Assembly (NCBI GenBank): GCA_029907755.1
Contig: JARYLH010000034.1
Span: 1-12,466 of the forward strand
Direction of reading: 5' to 3'
Length of the DNA: 12,466 bases
Origin: Candidatus Methanosuratincola sp.
Lineage (GTDB): Archaea > Thermoproteota > Methanomethylicia > Methanomethylicales > Methanomethylicaceae
Shown: piece after piece, positions 1-6,432 of the stretch
Layout: each line of letters starts with the position of its first letter
Numbering within the stretch: the first letter of the stretch is position 1
Translations under genes and position numbers: made by a program
Notes under the pieces: model-generated
Databases searched by the model: none
Told to the model about the DNA's origin: nothing
What the model saw: only the letters and a program-made list of their open reading frames with translations

Positions 1-133
1 GGGCCATTTATGAAGAACATGTCCATAGTACGAGAAAGGCAAATTGGAGCTTTTTTCTCTATCGGTTAACCTGGAGATCGGCGAGAGAAGATGATGCTGA
101 CAAAAATCAAGGGGAGAACAAATGGAAATGAAA

Positions 134-155
134 CGAAAAATAAAAAACGGAAAAA
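134..155 (-). terminator. T-tract terminator after the Fe-S protein gene
   Basis: Read on the minus strand, this stretch carries three closely spaced T runs of 5, 6 and 5 bases, beginning 16 nt after the TAG stop of the HdrD-like gene. Archaeal RNA polymerase commonly terminates at such runs without needing a hairpin, and none is obvious here. It is well placed to end the two-gene operon that starts near position 2905. Confidence 0.6.
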
Positions 156-170
156 GGAAGAGGGTTGTGC

Positions 171-1412
171 CTACTTCCTTCTCACTATTGGCTCGATGAT
201 TTCGACGATGTCCTCCATCTTCAATGGAGACTTGTTCAGTTCAATTGCGTCCGCAAGGTTGGTGTAGCAGAACGGGCATGCGCTGGTCACGAGCTCTGCG
301 CCAGTGGCTTCGGCTTCCTTGACACGCTTGCCTGCAGTCTCCAGCGAGTAGTCTGCGAATCCGCCCCTGACACCGCCGCCTGCACCGCAGCAGAACGAGA
401 ACTTCCGGTTCCGGTACATTTCAACGAGCTGCAGACCCGGCACCGCCTTCAGCACATTCCTCGGGGTCTCGTAGACCTCTGCGTGCCTTCCGAGGTGGCA
501 CGGGTCGTGGTAGGTCACCTTCTTGTTGAAGCTGCCCGTGAACTCGATCTCGCCCTTGTTCAGCATCTCCTCGAGCAGGTGTGTGGTGTGAACGACCTTG
601 ACGCCGGTCATCTTGCCGTACTTGTCAGCGTAGCCCTCGGGGGCGTCCATCGTGTAGTCCCTGCCGAGCGTCCTGTAGCAGCCCGAGCAGGTGGTTATGA
701 ACGCGGATGCGCCGTACTTCTCCGGAAGTGCCTTGTTGTGCTCAACGAATTTGGCGGCTAGGTCATACTGGCCGGTCCTGAGCAGAGGAGATGCGCAGCA
801 CCACTCGTCCTCGACGACCGTGAAGTCAACCTTCAGCTTCTGCAGCAGGCTGACAGTCGCCCTAGCAATCTGCTTCCTCCTGTAGGAGGCTGTGCACCCA
901 GCGAAATAGATGTACTCTGCCTTCTTCGGCATCGAGTACCTAAGGTCGCTCGGCAGCCAGTCGAGCCTCTTCTCGTGCGGCTCCTTGTAAGGGTTGTTGA
1001 GCGTTCCGATTGTTGAGCTCCAAGCCTTGATGTTCTCTGGGATTGCTACGTTCTGGTTCCAAGCCTCATACCTGAGGGTCTCGAACATTCTCAGGATCCA
1101 CGGCTTTATGTCTGTCTCGCACATCTGCTGGCAAGCGCCGCACGAGGTGCATGTGAAGAGCACGTGTGCAACCTTGTCGGACCAGCCGATGCGGTTGTGC
1201 AGCAGCGACCTTGCAAGCGAGACCTTGCCCCTGCTGCCCCTGTAGGAGTCGAAGTTGAATTTGTCTCCCTGGACGCACAGCATTGCGGCGAAGTTTGAAG
1301 TCGAACCATACTCGTATCCGTACTTGCAGTTGCCGCAGTGCGTGCACATCGAGACCCAGTCGTATATCTTCGCAAGTTCTTTAAGGTTCTTGTTCTTTAG
1401 TAGATGGGACAT
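171..1412 (-). CDS. HdrD-like iron-sulfur protein with two CCG domains
   Basis: This 413-residue protein resembles HdrD / GlcF / GlpC iron-sulfur subunits, which pass electrons between a flavoprotein and a thiol/disulfide or quinone-like acceptor. The N-terminal HdrC-like part has C23-x2-C26-x2-C29, with the next cysteine only at C46, and then a regular ferredoxin motif at C88, C91, C94 and C98. The HdrB-like part has two complete CCG motifs: C173-x31-C205-C206-x35-C242-x2-C245 and C305-x35-C341-C342-x36-C379-x2-C382. These match the spacing of the HdrB/HdrD motif that binds non-cubane 4Fe-4S clusters. No signal peptide or membrane span is seen, so it is probably cytoplasmic or peripheral. 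GGAGG at 1421-1425 lies 8 nt before the ATG and directly after the stop of the upstream FAD gene, so the two are almost certainly cotranscribed. The family is clear. The true substrate (heterodisulfide, lactate/glycolate or other) cannot be read from sequence. Confidence 0.9.
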   Translation of the reverse strand: MSHLLKNKNLKELAKIYDWVSMCTHCGNCKYGYEYGSTSNFAAMLCVQGDKFNFDSYRGSRGKVSLARSLLHNRIGWSDKVAHVLFTCTSCGACQQMCETDIKPWILRMFETLRYEAWNQNVAIPENIKAWSSTIGTLNNPYKEPHEKRLDWLPSDLRYSMPKKAEYIYFAGCTASYRRKQIARATVSLLQKLKVDFTVVEDEWCCASPLLRTGQYDLAAKFVEHNKALPEKYGASAFITTCSGCYRTLGRDYTMDAPEGYADKYGKMTGVKVVHTTHLLEEMLNKGEIEFTGSFNKKVTYHDPCHLGRHAEVYETPRNVLKAVPGLQLVEMYRNRKFSFCCGAGGGVRGGFADYSLETAGKRVKEAEATGAELVTSACPFCYTNLADAIELNKSPLKMEDIVEIIEPIVRRK

Positions 1413-1425
1413 CTCTTTCGCCTCC

Positions 1426-2886
1426 TTAACGGATACCCAGCTTGCCCGGGTTCATTATGTTGTTTGGATCAAGCATGTCCTTGATCTTTGCCATCAGGTA
1501 CAGGTAGCCAGCGTCCGCGACTGCGTTGAGCTCGTTCTGGTACTCAACTGGCGGCTTGTACGGGAGCATGCCCTCCGGGAGCCCTGCCCTGACGCACTCG
1601 ACCATTGCGTCCCTCGCAGCCTGTACTGAGGCTGGGTCGCGCTTGTTGAATGGCGTCATGCATCTGAGCATTCCGTAGTGCGCACCCTGGTAGTCGGTAA
1701 ACCTTGTCGCAGGGGACAGACCGTGCCTGATGTAGATCTCCTTCCACTTCTCGTAGAGGATAGGCCAGCTCTTGCATGGAGCAAAGGTGCCAGGCCATGC
1801 GATACCTCCACCGCAGGACTTGGAGTAGTTCTTGGTCGAACCTACGATCCTGCTCGGGAGCTCGGTCCTTCCCTTCTTCGCCTCTGGCGGGTACTCGAAG
1901 TTGATGAGCTTCGTTCCTTTAGCACTCTCCTTCTCGACCACTTCCTTCCACATCTTCCTCTTGTAGGCGAGCTCCTCCTCGCTCCACCCGGATATCACAG
2001 TGTAGCTGAAGAACTCAGGTGCGTCAGCAGGCTTCGGGCTGTACGGGAAGACGATCGGTATCTGGGCGAGCCACCAGCTCACAGCGGTCACCTCGTCGCA
2101 GAGCGAGTAGTGGCGCCACCTGACCATGTACTTGGTGATGTCCTCTGCACTGGCAGCGGCAATTGTCAAGACATCCTTGTACGGGCGGATCGGGAAGATC
2201 CAGACTCCCAACTTCGTGACGATGCCGGTTGTTCCGAGCCATCCGGTGAAGAGACCGTCCATGCGGGGGAGCGGCAGGAACGAGTGCCATGAGTCAGAGT
2301 AAGCGCAGGAACCGATCTTTGCCACCTCACCAGTGGGGAGGACTACCTCCATACTGCTCATCAGCTGGCTGTTCACTCCAAGCCTACCGTTGAGGTGCCC
2401 GATCCCGTGGTTGATTGCCATTGCAAGTACTGACGCCGATGCCGGGTGAACGCCCCACCCGAACTCGAAACCCTTGCTGAATTCCTCTCCCTTCCACTGC
2501 GGGTTTGTAGCCTTAAGGGCAGCCGAGAATGCAGCATGGCTAACACCTGGCTCTATAACAGCGTAGCATGTCTCAGGGTCGATCTTGAGGATCCTGTCCA
2601 TCTTCTTGAGATCCATTATGATTCCGCCTTCCTCTGGTACGCAGAGGCCACCGATGTTTGTGGCGTTGCAGTAAGGAATTACCGGAATCTTGCGATGGTT
2701 CGCGAGTCTCACAACGCGCTGGATTTCAGTCACTGTCTTCGGCATGACGACATAGTCAGGCATCCTTGGTTCGGCCCAAGTCATGTCCCAAGTGTATGGC
2801 TGCAGGTCGGCTTCTTCATTGCTCACATACTCTGGACCAACTATCTGTTCCAGATTTGCAAGTATTTCGTTATTTCCTCTAGCCAT
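1426..2886 (-). CDS. FAD-linked oxidase / dehydrogenase, GlcD type
   Basis: This 486-residue flavoprotein belongs to the FAD-binding PCMH (VAO/GlcD) superfamily, which oxidises 2-hydroxy acids, alcohols or similar substrates. The FAD domain spans roughly residues 40-232. Visible marks are PDYVVMPKTVTEIQ, the PCNATNIGG-like pyrophosphate region near residues 71-80, LPTGEVAKIGS at 183-193 and WLGTTGIVTKLGVWIFP around 216-232. The C-terminus ends in the typical LDPNNIMNPGKLG. The pyrophosphate loop reads NATNIGG where most relatives have GGGT, so substrate or flavin attachment may differ. The ATG is preceded by GGTGG (2891-2895) and by a TATA box at about 2927-2935. The HdrD-like iron-sulfur gene follows 13 nt downstream, which makes this the catalytic half of a two-subunit oxidoreductase that hands electrons to iron-sulfur clusters. 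Lactate or glycolate dehydrogenase is the default guess, and a heterodisulfide-linked role is the alternative. Confidence 0.88.
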   Translation of the reverse strand: MARGNNEILANLEQIVGPEYVSNEEADLQPYTWDMTWAEPRMPDYVVMPKTVTEIQRVVRLANHRKIPVIPYCNATNIGGLCVPEEGGIIMDLKKMDRILKIDPETCYAVIEPGVSHAAFSAALKATNPQWKGEEFSKGFEFGWGVHPASASVLAMAINHGIGHLNGRLGVNSQLMSSMEVVLPTGEVAKIGSCAYSDSWHSFLPLPRMDGLFTGWLGTTGIVTKLGVWIFPIRPYKDVLTIAAASAEDITKYMVRWRHYSLCDEVTAVSWWLAQIPIVFPYSPKPADAPEFFSYTVISGWSEEELAYKRKMWKEVVEKESAKGTKLINFEYPPEAKKGRTELPSRIVGSTKNYSKSCGGGIAWPGTFAPCKSWPILYEKWKEIYIRHGLSPATRFTDYQGAHYGMLRCMTPFNKRDPASVQAARDAMVECVRAGLPEGMLPYKPPVEYQNELNAVADAGYLYLMAKIKDMLDPNNIMNPGKLGIR

Positions 2887-2925
2887 TTTTCCACCTTCGA
2901 AAACTGCTTAAAGATTAAGTATAGG

Positions 2926-2935
2926 GATATATAAG
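2926..2935 (-). promoter_or_regulatory. TATA box for the FAD oxidase / HdrD-like operon
   Basis: The minus strand reads CTTATATAT here, about 41 nt before the ATG at 2886. Transcription would start near 2905 and leave a leader of about 20 nt containing the GGTGG ribosome site. This fits a standard archaeal TBP/TFB promoter. Confidence 0.6.
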
Positions 2936-3053
2936 ATTTAACTCACTTCTAAAAAAGGGCTATATACAGATTAATACACGATGAGCATCCAGAAAAAGGC
3001 AATAAATCCGCTAGAGGTTTTCAGTTTAAAAACTTTACAAAGTTAAGCAATAC

Positions 3054-3062
3054 CTTTTTAAA
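3054..3062 (+). promoter_or_regulatory. TATA box for the carboxyltransferase gene
   Basis: CTTTTTAAA lies about 45 nt before the favoured start, giving a predicted transcription start near 3085. A second TATA-like stretch (TTTAAAAA, about 3025-3032) lies upstream inside a short inverted repeat, AGTTT-aa-AAACT, and could be an alternative promoter or an operator. Confidence 0.5.
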
Positions 3063-3091
3063 TGGAAATATGTGCCTTAATTGTAGTTTTA

Positions 3092-3095
3092 GGTG
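3092..3095 (+). promoter_or_regulatory. GGTG ribosome site deciding the pycB start
   Basis: GGTG lies 6 nt before the TTG at 3102. The longest reading begins at GTG 3093, which overlaps this motif itself, so the TTG start looks better. Confidence 0.45.
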
Positions 3096-3101
3096 TTGGT
3101 A

Positions 3102-4511
3102 TTGCTAAACGTGATCGATACTACACTCCGCGACGCGCAGCAGTCACTCTTCGCCACCCGCCTCAGGATCGAAGACATCGTCCCGGTGGTGGAGAAGATG
3201 GACGAGATAGGCTTCTACGGCCTGGAGGCGTGGGGCGGCGCGACATTCGACTCCTGCATAAGGTACCTCAACGAGGACCCTTGGGAGAGGCTCCGAAAGA
3301 TAAAGAGGGGGCTGAAGAAGACTAATGTAGTGATGCTCCTCAGGGGCAAGAACCTTGTGGGCTATAGGCACTACTCTGAGGATGTCATAGAGGCATTTGT
3401 GAAGAAGGCATACGAGAACGGGGTAGACGTGTTCAGGATATTCGACGCCCTGAATGATGTGGAGAACCTCAGGGTAGCCGTGAAGGTGGCGAAGCAGATA
3501 GGGGCCACGGTCCATGGCGACGTCGTGTACACCACTAGCCCCATACACACCGTGGAGTACTTCATCGAGGTGGCGAAGCGGATAAGTGAGCTTGATGTGG
3601 ATGCTATCAGGATAAAGGACATGGCAGGGTTACTGGCCCCGAGACCGGCATACGACATAGTCAAGGGGATCAGGAAGGAGACAGGGCTTCCTGTCGCCCT
3701 GCACTGCCATTATACTTGCGGGCTCGCTTCACTCGCGTACCTAAAGGGCATCGAGGCGGGTGCGGAGTACATCGACACCGCGCTATTTCCCTTCGCTTTC
3801 GGCGCGTCGCAGCCAGCGATCGAGACCATATACGAGGTCTTCCGCGGCACGAACATGCTATCGCATCTCAATATAGAGCTCATAAACGATTGCGCAGACT
3901 ACTTCGAAAAGATTCGAGAAAACTACAAGGGGTATTGCTCGGAGATGACAGATAGGATCGATCCGAGGGCGCTCAGGCACCAGATCCCGGGTGGGATGAT
4001 ATCAAACCTGGTTTACCAACTCAAAGAGTACAATGCGCTCTCAAAGATGGACGCCGTACTGAGCGAAGTGCCAGCAGTCAGGAGGGACCTTGGCTACCCA
4101 CCGCTCGTGACCCCAATGAGCCAGATCGTAGGCACCCAGGCGGTGATGAATGTAATAACCGGCAAGAGGTACGATCCGGTGATAAAGGAGCTGGAGGACT
4201 ACGTGAGGGGCTTTTATGGCAGGCCCCCCGGGGAGATAAGCAGGCAGCTTGTGGAATCAGTGAAACAGATTGATCCGCCAAAGCTTCCAACGTTGAAGGA
4301 CATCCCTGAGGACGTCAAGCGCCTAGCGAAGAAGGAGGAGGACCTGCTTACGTATCTGCTCTTCCCGCAGCTTGCGCTCGCATTCTTCAGAGGAGAGCTA
4401 AAGTCCTTCAGCTCCAATGACCAAGCAAAGAGGAAAGAGGTCAAGTGGTTCAGGATAAAGATCGGGGAGGAAGAGATCGAAGTCAAGATTGAGGGGCAGG
4501 AAGGGGCATGA
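3102..4511 (+). CDS. pycB: Pyruvate/oxaloacetate carboxyltransferase subunit, no biotin domain
   Basis: This protein (469 residues from TTG 3102, 472 from GTG 3093) is the carboxyltransferase subunit of the pyruvate carboxylase B / oxaloacetate decarboxylase alpha / transcarboxylase 5S family. It moves a carboxyl group between biotin and pyruvate or oxaloacetate. The TIM-barrel signature starts at once with VIDTTLRDAQQS (metal-binding Asp). It continues with RIKDMAGLL, whose Lys about residue 172 is the carbamylated metal ligand, and HCHYTCGLA, whose two His are metal ligands (about 201 and 203). The conserved PycA-type domain follows around 290-430. The chain stops after a short strand (KIGEEEIEVKIEG) that in longer relatives leads into the biotinyl domain. 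No AMKM biotin site is present, so the biotin carrier must be a separate protein or the enzyme works differently. No carboxylase A subunit is in the window. The family call is firm and the exact reaction is open. Confidence 0.88.
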   Translation: MLNVIDTTLRDAQQSLFATRLRIEDIVPVVEKMDEIGFYGLEAWGGATFDSCIRYLNEDPWERLRKIKRGLKKTNVVMLLRGKNLVGYRHYSEDVIEAFVKKAYENGVDVFRIFDALNDVENLRVAVKVAKQIGATVHGDVVYTTSPIHTVEYFIEVAKRISELDVDAIRIKDMAGLLAPRPAYDIVKGIRKETGLPVALHCHYTCGLASLAYLKGIEAGAEYIDTALFPFAFGASQPAIETIYEVFRGTNMLSHLNIELINDCADYFEKIRENYKGYCSEMTDRIDPRALRHQIPGGMISNLVYQLKEYNALSKMDAVLSEVPAVRRDLGYPPLVTPMSQIVGTQAVMNVITGKRYDPVIKELEDYVRGFYGRPPGEISRQLVESVKQIDPPKLPTLKDIPEDVKRLAKKEEDLLTYLLFPQLALAFFRGELKSFSSNDQAKRKEVKWFRIKIGEEEIEVKIEGQEGA

Positions 4512-4627
4512 ATCCTTGGCTGAGGTAGTGGAATTCAAGACGCCCATCCTGCAAGAAGGATACTCCTGCCGACAGAGTTAAAAACGCAGGGCAGGATCAG
4601 GAGTTAAGGCAAGGGAAGGGGAGAGAA
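4512..4627 (+). other. Leader region with small hairpins before the aminopeptidase
   Basis: This 116-bp gap holds ATCCT/AGGAT arms (4546-4550 and 4557-4561), a perfect 7-bp inverted repeat ACTCCTG/CAGGAGT (4562-4568 and 4598-4604), and a nested CCTGCC/GGCAGG pair (4565-4570 and 4590-4595). A TATA-like TTAAAAA at 4578-4584 sits between the arms of the repeat, where a bound regulator could block TBP. A purine-rich ribosome site (GGGGAG, about 4618-4623) precedes the ATG at 4628. There is no plus-strand T tract, so a terminator for the upstream gene is not obvious. Confidence 0.4.
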
Positions 4628-5674
4628 ATGGATCTGGAATTGTTGCGCAGGTTGAGTGAGGCTCACGGGGTTACAGGTTCGGAGTACGGGGTAGCCGCCG
4701 TGATCAAGGAAGAGCTCCAGGTGTCTGGGGTCAGGACTTACGAGGATAAATTCGGGAACCTCTTCGCAGAGAAAGGCAGCGGCGGACGGACGTTGATGGT
4801 GGCAGCGCACACCGACGAGATCGGGTTGATCGTGAAGCACATTGATGAGAAGGGGTTCATCAGGTTCGCCAAGCTTGGTGGCATAGCGGATCAGATCTTG
4901 CCGGCACAGAGGGTTCTAATCCATGGGATGAAGAAGAAGGTGCAAGGGGTGATCGGCTGCAAGGCAGTCCATGTGATGAAGGACGAGGAGAGAAAGCAGC
5001 TCGTGACGTACGACAGGATGTTCATAGACACAGGTGCGACCAAGGAACAGCTTGAAGGATACGGGGTCAGGGTCGGTACGCCGATTACCTTCATAAGGGG
5101 GCTGACCGAGCTTGAGAACGACCTTGTCGTCGGCAAAGCCATGGACGACAGGGCGGGCTGCTACGTGCTTATCGAGGCCCTGAAGAAGGCAAACCCGGAG
5201 AACAAGGTTGTCGCAGTCTTCACGGTCCAAGAGGAAGTAGGGCTCAGGGGCGCCACGATGAGCGCCAACGCAGTGAAGCCGGACATCGGCATTGCGATCG
5301 ATACCACAATTGCTGGGGATCACCCAGAGCTCTCTGAGCAGGACGCCCCTGTGAGGCTGGGGAAGGGGCCTACTATAGTGGTCGCAGACGGGAGGAAAGA
5401 TTCGCTCGGCGGAGGGATGATCGCAAACCCGCTTGTGAGGGGATGGCTCATGGAGCTGGCGGAGAAAAGCGGCATACCGTACCAGCTCGAAGTGCTGGAA
5501 GGTGGCACGACAGATGCGGCAGCAATCCAGATGTCCCAGTCAGGGATCCCCTCGGCATGCATATCGATCCCCTCAAGGTATGTCCACAGCTTCAGCGAGG
5601 TAATATCGAAGAAAGACCTTGAGGGCTGCGTGGAGCTCCTCGTCAAGGCAATGGAAAGCAAAACACCATTCTAG
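4628..5674 (+). CDS. M42 family metallo-aminopeptidase (TET-like)
   Basis: This 348-residue cytoplasmic peptidase removes N-terminal amino acids from peptides. Archaeal relatives form tetrahedral dodecamers (TET) that finish the work of the proteasome. All expected co-catalytic metal residues are visible: H61 in AAHTDEIG (with D63), D173 in KAMDDRAG, the catalytic pair E202/E203 in VQEEVGLRG, D225 in AIDTT, and H320 in SRYVHS. The length is normal for the family. The insertion between H61 and D173 matches the PDZ-like oligomerisation domain of M42 enzymes. The ATG has a purine-rich ribosome site. The gene stops 9 nt before a protein with a possible zinc-protease motif, so the two are probably translated from one message. 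The substrate preference (glutamyl, leucyl or lysyl type) cannot be told from sequence. Endoglucanase labels sometimes given to this family are historical. Confidence 0.95.
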   Translation: MDLELLRRLSEAHGVTGSEYGVAAVIKEELQVSGVRTYEDKFGNLFAEKGSGGRTLMVAAHTDEIGLIVKHIDEKGFIRFAKLGGIADQILPAQRVLIHGMKKKVQGVIGCKAVHVMKDEERKQLVTYDRMFIDTGATKEQLEGYGVRVGTPITFIRGLTELENDLVVGKAMDDRAGCYVLIEALKKANPENKVVAVFTVQEEVGLRGATMSANAVKPDIGIAIDTTIAGDHPELSEQDAPVRLGKGPTIVVADGRKDSLGGGMIANPLVRGWLMELAEKSGIPYQLEVLEGGTTDAAAIQMSQSGIPSACISIPSRYVHSFSEVISKKDLEGCVELLVKAMESKTPF

Positions 5675-5683
5675 TGCCCTAAA

Positions 5684-6364
5684 ATGTCTCTCGAAAGGAG
5701 GATTAACTTCGACAAGGTTTACGAATACGGGGAGAAGGGGATAATAGGGAAAGAGGAGTTCACCTCCTTCTTCGAGAGGCTGCCTTTGCTTGAGAAGGCT
5801 CTGCGGGAGACCGAAGGAGCGTCGGGTCTGCAATATCCACCCGTGTTCTTCGAGCCAGCCCTGACGATAATCAGGTACCCCGCATCGACATTCGCTGGCG
5901 CCGTCATATACGCGGCCTGCAAGATAATGGAGTATCGGGGGGAGCTCCAGCCTTGCGTTGTTTTCTCTGTGCCATTTGTGATACTCGCACGCGAGGACAT
6001 ACTCAGGGCGTGCACGGCCCACGAATTCCTGCATTATATCTACATCACAAAAGCCCTTTCCAAGGGGGACTACATGGCCTTGGCAGGCGAGAGGCTGGAC
6101 TCGATCGAAGTGCACCAAGCCTACGACGACACCCACACGGTCCCCCCTGGCGAATGGATTCGGAACGCAGAGCTTGTCGGGCTTGTAAAAAAGGTGTTCA
6201 GCCCGAATATTGAAGACCCGGAGCTTGAGGCGGCGATAAGGGAGAAGTGGATCGACAAAGGCTTGCCTGTCAAGTACACGACTGCGGAAGAGGCAAGGCT
6301 GAAGATTCCGCTCGCAGAGATACAGAGAGTCAAGCTTGACGCGAAGGTCCTGCAAAGGCTATAG
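5684..6364 (+). CDS. Uncharacterised protein with an HEFLH metallopeptidase-like motif
   Basis: I do not recognise this 226-residue protein. Its clearest mark is TAHEFLHYIY, an HExxH motif with H113, E114 and H117 as candidate zinc ligands and base. E136 lies 19 residues after H117, the distance at which gluzincin peptidases place their third ligand; E142 and H144 are alternatives. The motif is preceded by a hydrophobic segment (VVFSVPFVILA, about 92-102) that looks like the core strand and helix start of a zincin rather than a membrane span. No signal peptide is seen. The N-terminus (about 1-45) is charged and helical and the C-terminus (175-226) is rich in Glu and Lys. It begins 9 nt after the M42 aminopeptidase gene with no good ribosome site, so translation is probably coupled. 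A peptidase role in the same peptide-processing pathway is an inference. A non-catalytic or chaperone role is possible. Confidence 0.75.
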   Translation: MSLERRINFDKVYEYGEKGIIGKEEFTSFFERLPLLEKALRETEGASGLQYPPVFFEPALTIIRYPASTFAGAVIYAACKIMEYRGELQPCVVFSVPFVILAREDILRACTAHEFLHYIYITKALSKGDYMALAGERLDSIEVHQAYDDTHTVPPGEWIRNAELVGLVKKVFSPNIEDPELEAAIREKWIDKGLPVKYTTAEEARLKIPLAEIQRVKLDAKVLQRL

Positions 6365-6383
6365 CCCTGAGCTAAGGCTGATT

Positions 6384-6394
6384 CTTTTTATATG
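6384..6394 (+). promoter_or_regulatory. TATA box for ahcY
   Basis: CTTTTTATATG lies about 44 nt before the TTG start at 6433. Transcription would begin near 6415 and leave a short leader containing GGAGGG. Adenosylhomocysteinase is therefore probably transcribed on its own, although read-through from the peptidase genes is possible. Confidence 0.6.
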
Positions 6395-6418
6395 ACCTGG
6401 GACATTATTGCCCAGTTT

Positions 6419-6424
6419 GGAGGG
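6419..6424 (+). promoter_or_regulatory. GGAGGG ribosome site supporting a TTG start
   Basis: A strong Shine-Dalgarno sequence lies 8 nt before TTG 6433. The first ATG in frame is at codon 24 and would cut off the first part of the substrate domain, so the TTG is the better start. Confidence 0.7.
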
Positions 6425-6432
6425 CGCATATC

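Noticed and set aside
1..170. Short open tails at the left edge (plus-strand frame 1 to a TAA at 67-69, frame 3 to a TGA near 129) and a T6 run at 51-56
   Set aside because: Either tail could be the end of a convergent gene outside the window, with the T run as its terminator. The residues show no recognisable domain and the two frames cannot be told apart, so no gene is called.
165..761. 198-residue plus-strand frame opposite the HdrD-like gene
   Set aside because: It is a shadow of a strongly supported minus-strand gene. It has no domain, and its composition reflects the complement of GC-rich codons.
4510..4580. Short shifted frame after pycB (AEVVEFKTPILQEG) that might be a frameshifted biotin domain
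   Set aside because: It ends after about 20 codons and has no AMKM-like biotin site. The upstream protein also ends naturally.
5573..6355. 260-residue minus-strand frame opposite the HEFLH gene
   Set aside because: The plus-strand frame has the operon context and the HExxH motif. The minus frame lacks domains and a promoter and overlaps the end of the aminopeptidase gene.
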